Positions 1-12,882 of a DNA stretch of 64,000 nt are shown in pieces. Position 1 is the first letter of the stretch; each line of letters opens with the position of its first letter. A program made the position numbers and the translations under genes. The notes under the pieces were generated by a model. The model saw only the letters and a program-made list of their open reading frames with translations, was not told the DNA's origin and did not search any database. Source of the DNA: Allochromatium humboldtianum (GTDB lineage Bacteria > Pseudomonadota > Gammaproteobacteria > Chromatiales > Chromatiaceae); NCBI RefSeq assembly GCF_013385175.1, contig NZ_JABZEO010000003.1:62001-126000 (forward strand), written 5' to 3'.

Positions 1-1
1 G

Positions 2-2296
<2,295 letters not shown>

Positions 2297-2443
2297 GGTG
2301 ACAGCTTTCGGTGATGTGCGGTCCCTGCGCCGGGGGCGATCGAATCGAGAACAGGATCACAAAACCGCGCTTGGTTTGGGCGCGAGAAAACACTATCCAG
2401 TATAAATCGATCTCATTTTCTCCATGGAGCGCGCTGAGTCGCC

Positions 2444-3325
2444 ATGACCGCTCAAGCCCTTGCCCAACGCCAGACCTCGAATCGCTCGCTCTATCCGTCC
2501 AAGCCGGTGTTCGAGGCCGCGCTGAACGTGGTGCGCCGCGCACCCGTACCCCAGATCCCTGACGTGGTGATGGCCCTGCGTCGCGAGCTGACACGCCCCG
2601 AGCCGGATCTCAAGGCAGCCTCGGACCTCATCGCCCTGGATCCGGTGCTGACCGGGCAGGTGTTGCGCGTCGTCAACTCGCCGGCGTTCAATCTGCCGGC
2701 GCAGGTGGCCGGCGTCCATCAGGCCGCCGGGCTCCTGGGGCTGGCGCGTCTGACAAATCTGGTGACGGCCGAGGCGATCAACCGTCTGCTGGAGGTCAAT
2801 CAGGGGCCGGTGCGCGTACTCTGGGAGTCGATCCTGGGGACGGCGCGCATCGTCACCGCCGTGGCGCGTCTGACGCCGGACATCGGCGAGGACGAGGCCT
2901 ATCTGTTCGGCATCATGCATGATGTCGGCAGTCTCATCTTCGCCAATGTCACCGACAACTACATCGCTGAGTGGAGTTTCCGCGCCGACAGCACGCCCAG
3001 CGAGCTGCTGATCCACGAGCGCGCCACGCTCGGCACGGATCACACGGTGGTCGGGTTCCTGCTGGCGAACAACTGGAAGCTGCCTGAGTTCATCGCGCTG
3101 GCGATCCTGCATCATCACGGCACACGCCATCTGGAGGCCGAGGATCGGCGCATCCCGCGCCTGATCGCGCTCGGGCAGCTGGCGCATTATCTCGTCGCCC
3201 TGGCCAACGGCACCGATGAGACGGCCGAGATGCTGGAGTACCGCGATCAGGCCGGGAATATGCTCGACATCGGCGAGCCGGAATGGGAGGCGCTCTGCCG
3301 GCAGGCCGTGAATGGCGGCTGGTGA
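2444..3325 (+). CDS. HDOD domain protein
   Basis: This 293-residue protein is almost entirely an HDOD domain (about residues 30-240), a relative of HD phosphohydrolases used as a signalling module. Recognisable stretches are VPQIPDVVMALRREL, the helical VNSPAF region and IMHDVGSLIF. It has no receiver, GGDEF or EAL domain, so it is a stand-alone HDOD protein. Such proteins sit in c-di-GMP, chemotaxis or stress circuits, and no enzymatic activity is established for most. It follows the hybrid kinase gene on the same strand with a 147-bp gap, so co-regulation is possible but unproven. A TATAAA at 2401-2406 could be a -10 for its own promoter, but its only -35 candidate (TTGGGC) is 19 bp away. 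Confidence 0.85.
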   Translation: MTAQALAQRQTSNRSLYPSKPVFEAALNVVRRAPVPQIPDVVMALRRELTRPEPDLKAASDLIALDPVLTGQVLRVVNSPAFNLPAQVAGVHQAAGLLGLARLTNLVTAEAINRLLEVNQGPVRVLWESILGTARIVTAVARLTPDIGEDEAYLFGIMHDVGSLIFANVTDNYIAEWSFRADSTPSELLIHERATLGTDHTVVGFLLANNWKLPEFIALAILHHHGTRHLEAEDRRIPRLIALGQLAHYLVALANGTDETAEMLEYRDQAGNMLDIGEPEWEALCRQAVNGGW

Positions 3326-3340
3326 GTTGGCCTCTGAACA

Positions 3341-4549
3341 TCACTGGCGTGGCGTGATGCGTGTTCCGTCGGCCAGCTCGCGATCGGGGTGGACGATCAC
3401 GGATGCACCGACCTCGACGCCGCGTCTCAACTCAGTCTGGAGTGCGCCGCGCCGTCCGATCTCGATCGGGGTGAGACGGGCGCGTCCGTCGACCGCTCGA
3501 AACAGCGCCCAGCCCTCGCCGTGCCGAAACAGGCTGGAGGTCGGCGCCTGGAGCACGTCTTCGGCCTCCCAGAGTACGAAACGGGCGTTGACTCGATAGC
3601 CGTCGCCCAGCCGCGTCCAGTCAGTTTGGGGCGCAAGCAGTTCGGCGATGACCCAGACCCGTTGCTCTTCGACGCCGAGTGCCGAGATCTTGGTGAAGGC
3701 GACCGGCTCGATCCGCTTGATCCTGGCCTCCAGGGGACTGGACTGCCCCCAGCGTTCGATCCGGACCCGCATCCCGACCGCCAGCCGCACGGCGTCGGCT
3801 GAGAGCACATCGACCTCGATCTCCAGCGCACGCGGATCGCCGAGTTCCAGGATCGGATCACCGGCGTGAACGACGCGCGCACTCTCGGACTCGCGCTTGA
3901 GCACGACGCCGGCGATCGGCGCTCTGAGTTCCAGCTGCCCCTGTTCCCCCGCCGCCAATTCTCCGGCATATTCCAGTTCCGCCAATGCAGCCAGTCGATC
4001 GCGCTCGGCGCTCTGGACGCGAAAGCGCGCCGCCTCCAGTTCCGCATCGCGACCAAGCGACTCGGCGCGCGACTGATCGAGCTGGGTGCGCGAGACCATC
4101 CCCTGTCCGGCCAGATGCTCGATGCGCTCCAGTTCCATCCGCGCCAGATTCGACGACGCCTCGGCCGCCGTCACCGCCGCGTGGGTTGCGGCCAGATCGG
4201 ACTCGGCGCTCGCCAACCGCGCACGGGCGCGTTCCTGACTGCGCCGATCCAGCACCGGCGAGACCTGGGCGTCGAGAACGGCGATCACCTGCCCGGCCCG
4301 AACCGGATCGCCGACCTCCAGTTCCAGCCGCTGCAACTGACCATCGACCGGCGCCGAGATCCGATAGCGCTCGACGACGCGCGTGCGGCCCTCGGCCACC
4401 AGGGTGACGGCCAGCGGACCGCGCGTGACGGGTTCGACGTCAACCAGACGCGGCACGGGACGGAAACCCCAGATCAGGAGCGCGAGCAGCGCCACGGCTC
4501 CCAGTAGCTGGCCGACACGACGACGGATGAGCAGACCTTTGACGTTCAT
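3341..4549 (-). CDS. HlyD/RND-type periplasmic adaptor subunit
   Basis: This 402-residue protein has one N-terminal membrane anchor (about 13-30), a lipoyl/barrel-sandwich half (VTLVAEGRTRVVERYRISAP), a long coiled-coil hairpin (about 95-190), the returning lipoyl half and a beta-barrel. That is the classic membrane-fusion-protein order of HlyD/MacA adaptors. It should bridge an inner-membrane ABC permease to the outer membrane or periplasm. Its ATG overlaps the stop of the upstream FtsX permease by 4 bases (ATGA), so translation is coupled. Substrate unknown. It is the last gene of a four-gene cassette and is convergent with the HDOD gene, with 15 bp between stops. Confidence 0.88.
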   Translation of the reverse strand: MNVKGLLIRRRVGQLLGAVALLALLIWGFRPVPRLVDVEPVTRGPLAVTLVAEGRTRVVERYRISAPVDGQLQRLELEVGDPVRAGQVIAVLDAQVSPVLDRRSQERARARLASAESDLAATHAAVTAAEASSNLARMELERIEHLAGQGMVSRTQLDQSRAESLGRDAELEAARFRVQSAERDRLAALAELEYAGELAAGEQGQLELRAPIAGVVLKRESESARVVHAGDPILELGDPRALEIEVDVLSADAVRLAVGMRVRIERWGQSSPLEARIKRIEPVAFTKISALGVEEQRVWVIAELLAPQTDWTRLGDGYRVNARFVLWEAEDVLQAPTSSLFRHGEGWALFRAVDGRARLTPIEIGRRGALQTELRRGVEVGASVIVHPDRELADGTRITPRQ

Positions 4550-6899
4550 TCGCGAGTCTTGAGTACGGCGACCAGATCCAGCCGGCGCAGACGGCGCGCG
4601 ACCAGCAGGCCCGACAGGAGCGCGGCGACCAGGATGACGCTCGCCGCGAAGGCGAACACGCTCGGCTCCAGGATCAGCGGTATCCGATAGAGTTCGGACT
4701 CGATACCGCGCACGATGAGCGCGATCAGCCCCCAGCCGATGCCGAATCCGACCGGGATGGCGATGGCGGTCAGGAGCGCCAGCTCGCCCAGCAGGATCGC
4801 CGTGATCTCGCCGAGGCTGAAGCCTAGCACCCGCAGTGTCGCCAGTTCACGCGCGCGCTCGGTGAGCGTGATGCGCGCATCATTGTAGACCACGCCGAAG
4901 GCGATGCTGCCGGCCAGGAGCGTGCTGACGAAGGCAAAGCTCAGCACGATCTCGGTCATCGAATCCATGAAGCTCTGAATCGCTGTGAGCCGGTCGGTCA
5001 CGCCCGCCACCCGTGGCGCGGCCTTCAATTCGGCCACCAGCCGATCGCGCGCCCCTGGCTCGACCGCGAGCAGCGCGCCGGTCACGGCCTCGCCCTCGCC
5101 GAGCAGCCGGTTGAGCGCCTCCAGATCCATATAGGCCGAAAGGCCGGTGAACTCGCGCACCAGCCCCGCGACCACGACCCGATGCCGCTCGCGCCGTCCC
5201 TCCAGGATCTCGACCTCGACCCGATCACCCACGCCAACACCGAGCAACTGTGCGAGCTGATCGCTCAGGACCAGTCCCTCGGCGGGCAGTCTCTGAACCT
5301 GGAGCCGATCGTCGAGGATGCGCCGCAAGCGGCTGTCCGGTTCCAGCCCCTGGATCGCCGTCGACTGACTAGCATTGGCCTGACGCAGACGCACCGCGAC
5401 CTGACGGGTCGGCTCAGCCCAGTCGACGCCGGGCCGCGCGCCCAGTTCGAGCACCACCCGACGGGAGGTCGGCTCGCTGAAAGTGACGGTTAGATCGTCG
5501 CGCTGCGCCAGCCCGTACTGGACCTGGATCAGATAGTCCAACGCCCCTTCCTGGAAGCGCCCGACCATCAGGATGCCGCAGGCCAGACCGATCCCCAGGA
5601 TCGAGAGCAGCGACTTGAGCGGACGGCGCTCGATGTGGCGCAGGATCATGCGCGTCGGCTGGCTCAGAAAGCGCTGAAGTCCGAACCGCTCGACCAGCGT
5701 GGGCCGATAGCGCGGCGGCGGCTCGGGCTGCATCGCCTCGGCCGGCGGCAGACGCACGGCGCGGCGAACGGCGGCGAGCGTGCCGGTGAGTCCGGCGCCC
5801 AGCGTCACCACAGCGGCCAGCGCAATCACCGGCGGGCGCAGACTGAACTCCAGATAGGGAAAGTAGAAGAAGCCGCGATAGAGTTCCGCCATCGCCAGTC
5901 CGAACCAGAGTCCGGCCCCCAGGCCGATGACCAGTCCGAGCAGGATGATCACCAGCGCCCAGCGCACATAGTGCCCGCCGATCTGCCGGGCGCTGTAGCC
6001 GAACGCCTTGAGGATGGCGATCTGGTCGCGCTGGGCGCCGATCAGACGCCCCAGCACCACGTTGAGCAGAAAGGCCGCCACGCCGAGGAAGACACCGGGG
6101 ATGAGCCGTGCCATACCGGCGAGCTGTTCCAGTTCGGCATCGAGATAACGGTCCGAGAGCTGATCCGAGCGCTCGATCGCGCCCAGACCGCCATAGGGTT
6201 CGAGCAGGACGTCCAGCCGCTCGATCACGTCTTTGGGACGCCCTTCGCGGGTGAGTGTCAGCAGCAGATCATTGAAGGCGCCATCCATGTCATAGGCGCG
6301 CGCCAGCGGCTCGCGGTTCATCCAGAGCACGCCGTGGCGCGCGAAATCGGGAAAGAGATCGCCCGGCTTGATCTGATAGATGTACTCGGGCGAGACGGCG
6401 ATGCCGACGATCGTCAGGCGCTGGAGACGTCCGTCGATGATCGCCGACAGATGCGCGCCCGGTTCGAACTCATGCGCCTCGGCGAACGCCTGGCTGACCA
6501 CGGTCTCGTCGTCGCGACCCGGCTCGGGCAGCCGACCGGCGAGCAGATGGAGCTGGTTGAGTCCGTCACGCTCGGGCAGCGAGACCAGCACCCCAGTGGC
6601 CGGATCGGCGAAGTCCGGGATGTCCAGATTGACCGCCGCCGCCACCCGCGTCTCGACCTGCCGGACGCCTGGAATGGCCGCGATCGGCTCGCGCAGCGAC
6701 TCGGGCGCGCGCTTGAGCGAGACGAAGACCTCGGCGAAGCGATAGTCGCGATAGAAGGCATCGCGCGTCAGGGTCAGCGAATCGAGCGTGGCCAGCGACA
6801 TCAGCAGCGTCGACACCCCGCCGGCGATTACCACGGCGATGGCCAGCACTTGACCGCGCTGGTTCCAGAGTTCACGCCAAAGCTTACGGTCGAGCGCGC

Positions 6900-6903
<4 letters not shown>
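4546..6903 (-). CDS. ABC transporter permease with two FtsX/MacB-type domains
   Basis: This 785-residue integral membrane protein begins with a helix ([20 protein letters not shown]), then a periplasmic MacB-PCD-like domain and a three-helix FtsX domain (about 265-385). A second helix, periplasmic domain and FtsX unit follow (about 430-780, ending [23 protein letters not shown]). The duplicated layout means one polypeptide could supply both halves of a type VII (MacB/LolCE-like) mechanotransmission transporter. The start is a GTG that overlaps the stop of the ATPase gene (GTGA). The next gene encodes the HlyD adaptor. Likely a tripartite-like exporter or lipid/lipoprotein extractor; the cargo cannot be inferred. 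Confidence 0.88.
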
Positions 6904-7661
<758 letters not shown>

Positions 7662-7673
7662 TTCACGCGAGGA

Positions 7674-8756
7674 TCAGCCCTGCTCCAGCAGACGACGCAG
7701 GTCGATGACCGCCGCATTGGCACGCGCGATGTAGGAAGCCATGACCAGCGAGTGGTTGGCCATGGGGCCGAAGCCCGTGCCGTTGAGGATCAGCGGACTC
7801 CAGATCGGCTTCTGGGTTTCCTGAAGCTTGAATATGATCTGATTGACCGAAACCAGAGCGTTCTTGCTCTTGAGCATGGGCTCGAAGTCGAGAGACAGCC
7901 CCTGGAGCACATGCAGCAAGGCCCAGGTGTAACCGCGTGCCTCGAAGAAGACGTCATCGATCTGCGACCAAGGCGTGCGGGACGTGATCAGGGACTGGCC
8001 GCCTGCCGGATTCGCTGAGCGGGCGGCCGCTTCGTCGCCCTGATCGGTCTCGACTGCATCCTCGCTCACGGCCTGGGACAGACGATGTGCCAGACTGCCC
8101 AGACGACGTTCGACGACCTGGAGATAGAGTATCAGGTTATCGGAACGTGCAAAAAATTGCGCCTCGCGTCGGGTGAGACGGTTCAGATAGCTTTCGAGCG
8201 CCTGGATGCCCCGACGATATTCGGACTCACTCGAGGGCAACATCCAGGACTCGGTGTTGTAGTTGAACTGCGGCTGGGCGAGCAGCAGATCAGGATCCTC
8301 ACCCGACTGCGATTGCGCACGGGTCAGCTCGTTGCGCAGTGCATTGGTTATATCGCGCAACTCGGTCAGAGCGCCGAATTCCCAGTTCGGGATGTTGTCC
8401 AGATAGACGCCGGGCGGGAAGATGTCGTTGCTCAGAAAACCGCCGGGCTTTTCCAGCAGGGTCTGGCCGATGCGGATGGCGGTAGCCGCAGTGTAGGCGC
8501 CGGTCACCAGCCGGCTCTCGTCGCCGCCGACCGTGGCCAGTGCATTGGCACGCACGTCGAAGGTCTCCGGCGAACGCGACCAGAGCATTCCCAAAACGAC
8601 CACCACGACCAGGTAGGTGACGACGAACAGCCCCAGGGTCCAACCCATGCCGCGCTCGCGCCAGACCTTCGGATTGTAGACTTCCAGCAGCCGGGTCAAT
8701 CGATCCTTGATCGACTGGACAGGGTTGAAGTTTTTCAAGGATGTTTTGACACCCAT
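7674..8756 (-). CDS. DUF2333 family membrane-anchored protein
   Basis: This 360-residue protein has one membrane helix near the N-terminus (about 41-60, LGLFVVTYLVVVVVLGMLW) and a large, probably periplasmic, helical remainder. The sequence matches my recollection of the DUF2333 family of proteobacteria, which has no known function. It is the first gene of a four-gene - strand unit (DUF2333, ABC ATPase, FtsX permease, HlyD adaptor) and the ATPase gene begins 12 bp after its stop, so it may be an accessory of the exporter or only co-transcribed. Upstream is a long non-coding region with palindromes. Confidence 0.8.
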   Translation of the reverse strand: MGVKTSLKNFNPVQSIKDRLTRLLEVYNPKVWRERGMGWTLGLFVVTYLVVVVVLGMLWSRSPETFDVRANALATVGGDESRLVTGAYTAATAIRIGQTLLEKPGGFLSNDIFPPGVYLDNIPNWEFGALTELRDITNALRNELTRAQSQSGEDPDLLLAQPQFNYNTESWMLPSSESEYRRGIQALESYLNRLTRREAQFFARSDNLILYLQVVERRLGSLAHRLSQAVSEDAVETDQGDEAAARSANPAGGQSLITSRTPWSQIDDVFFEARGYTWALLHVLQGLSLDFEPMLKSKNALVSVNQIIFKLQETQKPIWSPLILNGTGFGPMANHSLVMASYIARANAAVIDLRRLLEQG

Positions 8757-9275
8757 TCATGTTCTCCGTTGAATTTTCATCAGTTCCTCCGCGAGAAACC
8801 CCGTCCTTCAGGGCGGGGAGGGATAGCGGCTACGACCTCGCCGCCGCCGAAAATAGGTGCAGGCTTTCCACCTGCCGGGCCGCAAGGCTCTGCCCGTAAG
8901 GGCCTAGTGACGGAGTCGGGCCGGCATTCCCGACTCGCTCCCCTCGGGGACGTTACGCCTGGGTTTTTGCACCCTCTCGGGTCCGTCCCTGGTGGTCGCA
9001 CTGGCTTCAACCCCGTAGGCCTGTTTAACGACCAGCCGCAGTGTCCGGAACTGAGGAAGCATTCCGGAGTGCCTATTGCACCGGCTTGCGCCGGATTCCA
9101 CGCTAACGGAGCCATCTCAACGTCTTGCCTCGACTCAATGGCGTTCCCCTGGTCAACTCCGGAACCTGTCTTTCAACACGTTCCCGCCTGAAGGCGGGGG
9201 TAGTTGACGGCTCGAATCCTGACTCCAGCCTGACGACGATCAAAACGGCAACAGGCTCGATAGGAGTGGATTCTA
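8757..9275. repeat. Non-coding region with two IS200/IS605-like terminal palindromes
   Basis: This 519-bp gap has no convincing gene. It contains two G+C-rich hairpins of the kind found at the ends of IS200/IS605-family elements. Hairpin A is at 8799-8818 (stem CCCCGTCCT/AGGGCGGGG, one G-T pair). Hairpin B is at 9183-9198 (stem CCCGCCT/AGGCGGG) and is followed by GGTAGTTGACGG, while A is followed by AGGGATAGCGGC. The roughly 385 bp between them has further small hairpins, such as CATTCCGGAGTG near 9060-9071. Neither strand encodes TnpA or TnpB. Open frames crossing it are Pro/Gly/Arg-rich and unlike any protein I know. It may be a deletion derivative or non-autonomous element, possibly retaining part of an omega-RNA-like region. 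Confidence 0.5.
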
Positions 9276-10745
9276 TCATCCCCCGAAATCTCGCTCGACG
9301 ATCTCGACTGCGCGGCGACAGATCTCGCGGCCATAGTCGGTCCAGAGTCCCTGGCCCCAGTAACGGTAGCAACTGGTCTGCGACGACATCAGATGGAAGA
9401 GCGCGTTGCGGTAGGCCGGATGATCGGGCGAGACGCCGGGGCGCAGCACCTTTTCGTTGAAGCACGAACTGGCTTCCTCCATGGGGCCGAGCACGTTCTC
9501 GTAGCCCTTGACCCAGGACAGGTCGCTGGTCCAGCTTCCGCCTTCCATGTGGAAGCGTCCGTCCTCGCGCTTGAGTTCCTCGATCACCTGATTGAGCTTC
9601 TCGGGACCGTCGCCCGGCTGCATCCGCGCCCAGATGCGATCGTGGAACAGCGGCTGGATCTCGGGCAGATCGGACAGTTCGACGCCGGCGGCGAACAGAT
9701 GTTCCAGATATTCGCTCGCATTCATCAACGGCGTGGCCGAGTGACTGGCCGCGCGCACCACCTCCATGAATTTGGGCGGGAACTCATTCATCATGACGCC
9801 GCCGTTCTCGCCGTCGGCGATCTGGGTCACGAGCGGCGGGATCGAACGGCCGGCCAGCTCGACCCGGTTCAGGCCCTGCGCTTCGTACCAGGGCTGCATC
9901 TGAGCCACGAGCTTGGTGTCCGACCCTTGGGTCTTGACGATGGCAATGATGCTCGCCGTCTCGCCATGCGAATTGGTGCAGACCAAGCGATGCGGGATGT
10001 GCGGGCGCTCGGGATGCTGCTCGGCGCCGACCCGGTGCACCGTGTGTTCCTGAACCAGCACCCATTGATAGCCGCAGTCGACCAGGGTCTTGACGAACTC
10101 GTAGGCGACATCCGGATGATTGGGCAGCGCCATCTCGGACGGCGAGAATCCGCGCACCCGCTCCAGCGCCTCCCAGCCGAAGATGGCGGCGAAGTGATGC
10201 TGGAAGGCGCGCACGTGCAGCCGGTAGTCCTGCACCGGCGTCGAGGGCGCGACTGCATGGCCCCAGGGCATCCCGAGCCATTCGACCGCCCAGTTGTAGT
10301 CCGGATTGCAGGTGACGGTCTTGAGCGTGTCGATGACGTGATGCTCGCCCATCTTGCGCAACCCGTGCAGCAATGTGCCCGAGTATTCGAGCATGCAGCG
10401 CGGCGAGTGCCCCTCGCCGATCAACTGCGGCACGAACTCGCCGATGCGCTTGTAGCACCAGACGAAGGTCGGCGCGTTGTGATTGTCGCCGATGTGCTGG
10501 TTCTCCATCATGTACTGGAGATTGCTGATGAGCGCGGCGGTGTGCAGATCCGCGCCGCCGGCGGGGATCAACGGCTGATGCTGGTGCAGCGCGATGGCGG
10601 TGGCGGCACGGATGGCGCCGAAATCGACCCCGCCCTGTCTGGCGAACAGCTCACGCTCGCGTCCGCGCGCGACGACCTGCGCGACGTCCGCTTCCTGTCC
10701 GGACAGATTGGGCACGTCTCCGATGTATTCGGGCATGGGATTCAC
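9276..10745 (-). CDS. Glycoside hydrolase family 57 protein
   Basis: This 489-residue protein starts at GTG; an ATG three codons later is an equally good start. GH57 features include the N-terminal ALHQHQPLIP strand with its His pair, FSPSEMALPNHPD, ADGENGGVMMNEFPPKF, and a C-terminal helical bundle with SQTSCYRYWGQGLW. GH57 enzymes are retaining (beta/alpha)7-barrel amylases, amylopullulanases, branching enzymes or 4-alpha-glucanotransferases acting on alpha-glucans. The exact specificity is not readable. There is no signal peptide, so it is cytoplasmic, probably in glycogen turnover. It lies 11 bp downstream of a second GH57 gene with which it shares the EN-GG and TSC-YWG motifs, so the pair is an operon of distant paralogues. 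Confidence 0.85.
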   Translation of the reverse strand: MNPMPEYIGDVPNLSGQEADVAQVVARGRERELFARQGGVDFGAIRAATAIALHQHQPLIPAGGADLHTAALISNLQYMMENQHIGDNHNAPTFVWCYKRIGEFVPQLIGEGHSPRCMLEYSGTLLHGLRKMGEHHVIDTLKTVTCNPDYNWAVEWLGMPWGHAVAPSTPVQDYRLHVRAFQHHFAAIFGWEALERVRGFSPSEMALPNHPDVAYEFVKTLVDCGYQWVLVQEHTVHRVGAEQHPERPHIPHRLVCTNSHGETASIIAIVKTQGSDTKLVAQMQPWYEAQGLNRVELAGRSIPPLVTQIADGENGGVMMNEFPPKFMEVVRAASHSATPLMNASEYLEHLFAAGVELSDLPEIQPLFHDRIWARMQPGDGPEKLNQVIEELKREDGRFHMEGGSWTSDLSWVKGYENVLGPMEEASSCFNEKVLRPGVSPDHPAYRNALFHLMSSQTSCYRYWGQGLWTDYGREICRRAVEIVERDFGG

Positions 10746-10756
10746 GGTCGGCTCCT

Positions 10757-12157
10757 TCAGGGTTGGGTGGCGGATGGGTCGACATCGCCGCGAGTGGACG
10801 TGGCCTCGACGGCGGCGTCCGGGGATGGGTCGGTCGGCAAGGCATCGCGAACGCCCGATTCGGTGTCGTGCGACGCGCTTCGGGCGGACGCGGATTCGGG
10901 TGCGAGCGTCGCGGACATGACATCCGGTTCGTTTTCAGCTTCGGCTTCAGATCCGACTTCCGGCGCCGTCGGCGACGGCGCCAGACTCACCGCACGCTCC
11001 AGGGCCTGACGCGCGGCATGCAGATCGGCCTCGGCGCGCGGCACCCAGGACTCGCCCCAGTAGAGGTTACAACTGGTCTCGGCACGCAGCAGATGCCACA
11101 ACGCCTCGGCGAGCGCGTCGGACTCTGGCCCCTCGGTCACACCACGCTCACCGGCGAACCAGCGCGCGTCATGGATCATGCGGCTGGCCTCGGCGAAGTC
11201 GGCGACGGCTTGACGTTGCCGCTCCGACCCCATCCATTGGGTGAAGTCGCGTCCGTGATGCCAGCCGGTGTTCCAGGCCCCGGTGCGCACCCGTACCTCG
11301 CCGTGCACGCCGTGCTCGTCGAGATAGTCGCTGACGAAAGTCGGCCGGACGTCGGCCTCGCCCGCCGCGACCCGATCCAGCAGCGGCAGATAGAAGGCGC
11401 TCCAGAAGTTCGCGCCCTCGGTGACGTTGCGGAACCAGCCGCCGTTCTCGCCGTCGGTGCAGGTCGTCACCAGGGGCGCGAAGTCACACCACCTGGTGCG
11501 CTCGGCGACCTCGTTGAGGAACCAGTCGACATCCATGCCCGATTCCTGGGCATCGGAGAGTTCGCGGTCGCGCACCACCACGATGATTTCATCATCGCCA
11601 TGCCGGGCGATGTGCGGCCGGTAGCGCAGCTCCTGCCAGCTCATCTCCGTGACCGGCTCGACGTGTTCGCTGTCGACGAAGACATAGCGATAGCCGAAGG
11701 CGCGCAGCAACGGGATGAGTTCCATCGAGAACCCCATCTCGGGCGGCCAGAAGCCCTGGAATTGAGGACGCCACAACAGATGGCGAGCGATGTCGAGCCA
11801 GCGCGCCAGATGCTCGCGCCGGTCGGCCTCCGGGATCAGCGGCAACACCGGATGGAAGTAGCCGGTACCGACGACCTCGAACAGCGCCTGATTCTGCAAA
11901 TGCCACAGCAGCGCGCCGCAATCGACGATACCGTAGACGCGCTCCTGGAAGACCGGATCGGACAGCGTCTCCAGCAGGGTTCCCGACAGCGACAGATGGA
12001 CGCGCGCCAGGTCCTCGCGCCCCCAGAGACTGCGCGGGATGCGATCGAGAGCGAACAGGATCTCACGCGCCTCCCAGGTCTGGTGTTCCAGCAGCTCCTG
12101 GAGATTGCCCGGCGGCTGGTGGAGATTCAGCACGAGCGCGTGATGGACGGTTGCCAT
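10757..12157 (-). CDS. Glycoside hydrolase family 57 protein with low-complexity tail
   Basis: This 466-residue protein opens with HHALVLNLHQPPGNL, the first conserved GH57 strand. Further motifs are GFWPPEMGFS (which in GH57 precedes the barrel core), TCTDGENGGWFRNV and AETSCNLYWGESW. The last 80 or so residues (about 387-466) are an acidic Ala/Ser/Pro/Glu-rich tail with no predicted fold, absent from its neighbour. No signal peptide. It is the upstream member of a two-gene GH57 operon. Likely an alpha-glucan-acting enzyme; which reaction is unknown. Confidence 0.85.
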   Translation of the reverse strand: MATVHHALVLNLHQPPGNLQELLEHQTWEAREILFALDRIPRSLWGREDLARVHLSLSGTLLETLSDPVFQERVYGIVDCGALLWHLQNQALFEVVGTGYFHPVLPLIPEADRREHLARWLDIARHLLWRPQFQGFWPPEMGFSMELIPLLRAFGYRYVFVDSEHVEPVTEMSWQELRYRPHIARHGDDEIIVVVRDRELSDAQESGMDVDWFLNEVAERTRWCDFAPLVTTCTDGENGGWFRNVTEGANFWSAFYLPLLDRVAAGEADVRPTFVSDYLDEHGVHGEVRVRTGAWNTGWHHGRDFTQWMGSERQRQAVADFAEASRMIHDARWFAGERGVTEGPESDALAEALWHLLRAETSCNLYWGESWVPRAEADLHAARQALERAVSLAPSPTAPEVGSEAEAENEPDVMSATLAPESASARSASHDTESGVRDALPTDPSPDAAVEATSTRGDVDPSATQP

Positions 12158-12370
12158 GAGAACTCCCCGATGACGGCTTGGGATGGAACCAAGGATAGCA
12201 AAGCCGGGGGCCGGGATTCATCACGCGCGCATGACCAATGACTCGTTCACTCTCGATCCGGACACGGCGCTGCGATCGATGAATCTCGGGCGACACAAAA
12301 ACCGCAGCGAAGCGCCGATTGTTGTGTATCCTATCGATTGCCACCCCGAATCGAGAGGCAAGCGAGTGAC

Positions 12371-12817
12371 ATGGCTGACGACAAGATCGTGACGAAGAAG
12401 ACGGCGGCGAAAAAGGCTGTTACCAAGAAGACCACGGCTCTCAAGAGTCCGGCTCCCGAGTCCAGCCGCTCCCCTGCCGCACCCACTGACATGACCGAGT
12501 CCGCGCCCGTGCCGGCCAAGAAGAGCGCGTCGAAGTCAACGGGCAAGAAGGTGTCCGCGGCGACACCGGCCGCAACCACGCCCAAGCGCGGCAAGTCCAG
12601 CGCATCGACCGCCCCCAAGCTCTCGGATCACCAGGGCAGTCTGCGCGAACTGGCGACGGTCTCCGAGGCGAAACGCCAGGACATGATCCGCGAGGCGGCC
12701 TACTACAAGGCCGAGAAACGCCGCTTCGCCCCCGGTCACGAGGCCGAGGACTGGGCGGCGGCCGAGCGCGAGATCGACGAGCTCATCGCGCGCGCCAGGG
12801 TGATGACCGGGCACTGA
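12371..12817 (+). CDS. DUF2934 protein with Lys/Ala-rich histone H1-like N-terminus
   Basis: This 148-residue protein uses the ATG at 12371 (MADDKIVTKKTAAKK); an earlier in-frame ATG at 12338 would add 11 residues and lacks support. Residues 1-85 are Lys/Ala/Ser/Thr/Pro-rich with repeated KK(T/A) motifs like bacterial histone H1-like proteins, so DNA or RNA binding is plausible. Residues about 100-145 contain AAYYKAEKRRFAPGHEAEDWAAAEREI, which fits DUF2934, a short domain of unknown function. The gene stands alone, divergent from the GH57 pair, with 213 bp of upstream DNA in which I see no clear promoter. Confidence 0.75.
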   Translation: MADDKIVTKKTAAKKAVTKKTTALKSPAPESSRSPAAPTDMTESAPVPAKKSASKSTGKKVSAATPAATTPKRGKSSASTAPKLSDHQGSLRELATVSEAKRQDMIREAAYYKAEKRRFAPGHEAEDWAAAEREIDELIARARVMTGH

Positions 12818-12882
12818 AGTCCAGCGCCCCACCGTTCGCCACGCCCGGCGAGAAGCCGCCCGTCGCGTGGCGAGTCCGGTTT

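Noticed and set aside
8780-9115. 111-codon - strand frame and overlapping + strand frames in the IS-like region
   Set aside because: They run through hairpin structures, are Pro/Gly-rich and match no family I know; treated as non-coding.
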